From positions 1 to 8,598 of the forward strand of contig DATIDQ010000205.1 in the NCBI GenBank assembly GCA_035456205.1: DNA of 8,598 bases. The letters run 5' to 3'. The position numbers and the translations under genes are program-made. Shown one piece after another: positions 6,357-8,598 of the stretch. Within the stretch, counting starts at the first letter, position 1. Every line of letters starts with the position of its first letter. The DNA comes from UBA7239 sp035456205 (GTDB lineage Bacteria > Pseudomonadota > Gammaproteobacteria > Pseudomonadales > UBA7239). The notes below the pieces were generated by a model. The model was not told the origin of the DNA, made no database searches, and saw nothing but the letters and a program-made list of their open reading frames with translations.

Positions 6357-7274
6357 ATGACCGGTTCAACTCATCATCGCATCGGGATTGATCTCGGTGG
6401 CACCAAGATCGAAGTGGCGGTCATTACTGCCGATCACCACATTCTGTGGCGTGAGCGTGTTCCTACACCGTCTGGTGACTATCACGGCACCTTGCGCGCC
6501 ATTCATGCACTGGTTGACCGTGCCGTTGCTGAAAATAACTTGTCTGCTGATTTACCCGTTGGCATTGGCACACCCGGTTCTCGATCGCCGCGCACGGGTT
6601 TGATGCGCGGTTGTAACTCTGTCGTGCTGAATGACAAACCCTTGTTACATGATTTACAGGCAGCACTTGCACGCCCGGTGCGGCTTGCCAATGATGCAGA
6701 CTGTTTCGCTTTATCAGAAGCGCGCGCGGGTGTGGGGCGTGAAGCCGGTACAGTATTTGGTGCGATTCTCGGCACCGGTGTTGGTGGTGGCATTGTGATT
6801 CGTCAGCAATTGTTATCTGGCCCCAACCACACTGCGGGCGAATGGGGCCACAACGCCATGCCGGGTGACAGTGTGCAGGGACGCACTGCCCGTTATTGTT
6901 TTTGTGGCCGTAAAAACTGTCTTGAAACCTGGCTCAGCGGTACAGGTCTTGGCAATAGTTTTCGCGAAGCCGGTTTGAATGTGCAGACTACACAAGCAGG
7001 TATCGAGTTGATGCGAAACAATGATCCGCTTGCACAAACTGTTTGGCGTGATTATGTGCAATTGCTGGCGCACGCATTATCGGTGGTGATCAATATTATC
7101 GATCCGGATGTGGTGGTACTTGGTGGTGGCTTGTCCAATGTGGACGAACTGTACCGCGATGTCCCTGCACTGTGGGAACAATGGATTTTTTCCGACGTAG
7201 TCCGCACACGCTTGTTAAAAGCGGAGTGCGGTGATTCCAGTGGTGTGATTGGCGCGGCGTGGTTGTGGGATTGA
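6357..7274 (+). CDS. mak: ROK-family sugar kinase, probably fructokinase (Mak-like)
   Basis: This cytosolic kinase would phosphorylate a hexose with ATP; Mak makes fructose 6-phosphate. The 305-residue protein has the full ROK signature: the phosphate loop GIDLGGTKIEVAV at 10-22, the sugar-binding GTPGSRSPRTGL at 71-82, NDAD at 112-115 with the probable catalytic base Asp113, and GAILGTGVGGGIVI at 135-148. It also has GEWGHN at 161-166, the zinc cluster of His165 with CFCGRKNC at 181-188, and the tail GDSSGVIGAAWLW at 292-304. The tail and the DPDVVVLGGGLSNVD segment (249-263) match E. coli Mak closely. A GlcNAc kinase (NagK) is the main alternative, as ROK specificity is hard to read from sequence. 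I chose the ATG at 6357 because it places the phosphate loop near the N-terminus and lies 10 bases after the ampE stop. An upstream in-frame ATG at 6303 would add 18 hydrophobic residues that belong to the ampE overlap. Confidence 0.9.
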   Translation: MTGSTHHRIGIDLGGTKIEVAVITADHHILWRERVPTPSGDYHGTLRAIHALVDRAVAENNLSADLPVGIGTPGSRSPRTGLMRGCNSVVLNDKPLLHDLQAALARPVRLANDADCFALSEARAGVGREAGTVFGAILGTGVGGGIVIRQQLLSGPNHTAGEWGHNAMPGDSVQGRTARYCFCGRKNCLETWLSGTGLGNSFREAGLNVQTTQAGIELMRNNDPLAQTVWRDYVQLLAHALSVVINIIDPDVVVLGGGLSNVDELYRDVPALWEQWIFSDVVRTRLLKAECGDSSGVIGAAWLWD

Positions 7275-7290
7275 AACTTGCAGGATTGAT

Positions 7291-7294
7291 GGAG
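7291..7294 (+). promoter_or_regulatory. Ribosome binding site fixing the GTG start of the P450 gene
   Basis: GGAG lies 6 bases before the GTG at 7301. An in-frame TAG at 7295-7297 rules out any longer version, and the first internal ATG in the frame is at residue 85, which would remove conserved P450 sequence. The site therefore decides for the GTG. Confidence 0.8.
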
Positions 7295-7300
7295 TAGCTG

Positions 7301-8569
7301 GTGAAAGTTGACGATATTAATTTGTGTGATCTGGAGCAATTTACTAACGGTTGTCCGGAAGCGGCATTCAAAACGTTGCGTAAGGAAGCGCCAGTGTGGT
7401 TGCATCCGGCAACGCAACAAGCGCCAGACCATGAAGGTTTCTGGGTGGTATGCAAACATGCAGACGCCAAAGCTGTATTAAAAAACCACCAGGTCTTTTC
7501 ATCCGAAACCGGTTATGGCGCACGCACTGGTGGTGGCACGACATTGGGCGATATGAGTACCGATATGGCGCCGGGCGTTGTATTGGCAATGATGGATCCA
7601 CCCAAGCATGATGATATTCGTGCGCTGGTCGGGCAGGGTTTTTTCCCGCGCACACTTACACTGTTGGAGCAGGAAGTGCGTGAACTGACAAACACCATTC
7701 TGGATGGCGTAGAAGGCGAAAGCGAATACGATTTTCTTGAACGTGTTGCCGCACAATTGCCGCTGCAGGTCATTTGTACCATGGCGAATGTGCCGCGTGA
7801 AGATTGGCATCGTGTGATGGAATGGGCCGATGCTGCCATCACCTTTGCCGCGCATGATGCCAGTGTGGACACTGCACCGCTGATTGAAAAGCTCACGGAA
7901 ATGGGCATGTATGCCTTTGGTTTGATCCAGCAGATTCGGCAGCAAACGCCGGATGAATCGGTAATGTCAAAAGTGGTGCATGCAGAAATTCCCGGCACAG
8001 ATGGTCAGCCGCGCAAACTGGATGATCTGGAAATTATCCGTTTTTTCAATCTGCTGATGACCGGCGGCACAGAAACCACGCGCAACGCGATTGCCTACGG
8101 TTATTACATGTTGTTGAAACATCCTGAACAATATGCCGTGTTGGCAAGTGATCCGGAAAAATATATAGATGGTGCCATTGAAGAAATCTTGCGTTGGACA
8201 TCCCCTGTACATTTCAACCGCCGCACTGCAGGGCAGGATATTGAATTTCAGGGTTGCCCGATCAAGCGTGGTGATAAAGTGACTGTGTGGTATCCATCGG
8301 CAAATCGTGATGAAGACGTCTTTGAAGATCCGTATACGTTCAATATATTCCGCCAGAAAAATCCGCATATCGCATTCGGCCACGGAATTCATCATTGTCT
8401 TGGTGCGGCGCTGGCACGTATGGAATTGCGCGTGCTGTTTCTGGCATTGATCGAGCGCATGCGTGGCAAGGCGGTTGAGCCAATGGGTGAAATCAGTTTT
8501 ATCCGCAGCAATCGCCATCAAGGTGTAGCGGAAATGAAAATCCGCATCACACCAAAAAAAGGTATGTAA
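7301..8569 (+). CDS. Cytochrome P450, soluble bacterial class (CYP124/125/142-like)
   Basis: This is a heme monooxygenase that would insert one oxygen atom into an organic substrate using electrons from a ferredoxin and a reductase. The 422-residue protein is a complete soluble bacterial P450 with no membrane anchor. Landmarks in order are the C-helix segment MMDPPKHDDIRALVGQGF at 97-114, the I-helix oxygen-activation motif GGTETT at 255-260, the ExxR motif Glu295-Arg298, RRTAGQD at 307-313, the meander ANRDEDVFEDP at 334-344, and the heme loop FGHGIHHCLG at 359-368 with ligand Cys366. The overall pattern recalls bacterial P450s acting on the terminal carbon of sterol side chains, branched lipids or terpenes, but the substrate cannot be read from sequence. 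No ferredoxin or reductase gene is visible in the window. The gene starts 26 bases after the ROK kinase, and its TAA is 2 bases before the next start codon, so it is probably part of an operon. Confidence 0.95.
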   Translation: MKVDDINLCDLEQFTNGCPEAAFKTLRKEAPVWLHPATQQAPDHEGFWVVCKHADAKAVLKNHQVFSSETGYGARTGGGTTLGDMSTDMAPGVVLAMMDPPKHDDIRALVGQGFFPRTLTLLEQEVRELTNTILDGVEGESEYDFLERVAAQLPLQVICTMANVPREDWHRVMEWADAAITFAAHDASVDTAPLIEKLTEMGMYAFGLIQQIRQQTPDESVMSKVVHAEIPGTDGQPRKLDDLEIIRFFNLLMTGGTETTRNAIAYGYYMLLKHPEQYAVLASDPEKYIDGAIEEILRWTSPVHFNRRTAGQDIEFQGCPIKRGDKVTVWYPSANRDEDVFEDPYTFNIFRQKNPHIAFGHGIHHCLGAALARMELRVLFLALIERMRGKAVEPMGEISFIRSNRHQGVAEMKIRITPKKGM

Positions 8570-8571
8570 AT

Positions 8572-8598
8572 ATGCGTCTCGCAGAAAAAGCGCGTGTT
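8572..8598 (+). CDS. 5' end of a downstream gene (truncated by window edge)
   Basis: An ATG at 8572 opens a frame of nine codons (MRLAEKARV) to the window end. AAAGG at 8558-8562 lies 9 bases before it as a possible ribosome binding site, and the start is only 2 bases after the P450 stop, the usual spacing of a coupled operon gene. The N-terminus could suit a short-chain dehydrogenase, which often opens in a similar way just before a Rossmann strand, but nine residues cannot establish that. Confidence 0.5.

Noticed and set aside
7967..8521. 184-codon open frame on the minus strand inside the P450 gene
   Set aside because: It lies wholly antisense to a complete P450 with all motifs intact, and its translation shows no recognisable domain.

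Overview
The window reads as ordinary chromosomal DNA from a gammaproteobacterium of intermediate G+C. The set of genes points there: an Hda-type DnaA regulator with a degenerate Walker A loop, an AmpE-like membrane protein, a GlpG-like rhomboid with a cytosolic N-terminal domain, NadK and NhaA. A marine or environmental lineage (Cellvibrionales-like) would fit the added P450, but this placement is inference. I found no mobile element, CRISPR array, tRNA or rRNA.

Layout. (1) Positions 2-241 hold the 3' end of an unrecognised plus-strand gene, closed by a strong intrinsic terminator at 262-297. (2) After a candidate sigma70 promoter at 360-388 there is a plus-strand cluster: a cyclic-nucleotide-binding/rhodanese fusion protein (418-1530), NAD kinase nadK (1564-2481) and a GlpG-like rhomboid protease (2478-3365, overlapping nadK by 4 bases). 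(3) Converging on it is a minus-strand pair, nhaA (Na+/H+ antiporter, 5372-4122) followed by hda (4112-3387). The two are 9 bases apart, with the hda ribosome binding site overlapping the nhaA stop codon. (4) A 119-base divergent intergenic region (5373-5491) carries two near-identical 13-base operator-like words over a candidate nhaA promoter. (5) From there a second plus-strand cluster runs out of the window: an ampE-like gene (5492-6346), a ROK-family sugar kinase closest to fructokinase Mak (6357-7274), a cytochrome P450 with a GTG start (7301-8569), and the first nine codons of another gene (8572 onward).

How the genes fit together. Most are housekeeping functions: NADP supply, control of replication initiation, sodium/proton homeostasis and membrane proteolysis. 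The less routine content is the fusion protein, which joins a second-messenger sensor domain to a sulfurtransferase-like domain just upstream of nadK; the close linkage of hda to nhaA; and the ampE-kinase-P450 string, whose members have no obvious shared pathway. No clear new biological system is evident. The items most worth checking are the fusion protein, the repeated 13-mer upstream of nhaA, and the ampE-mak-P450 cluster.
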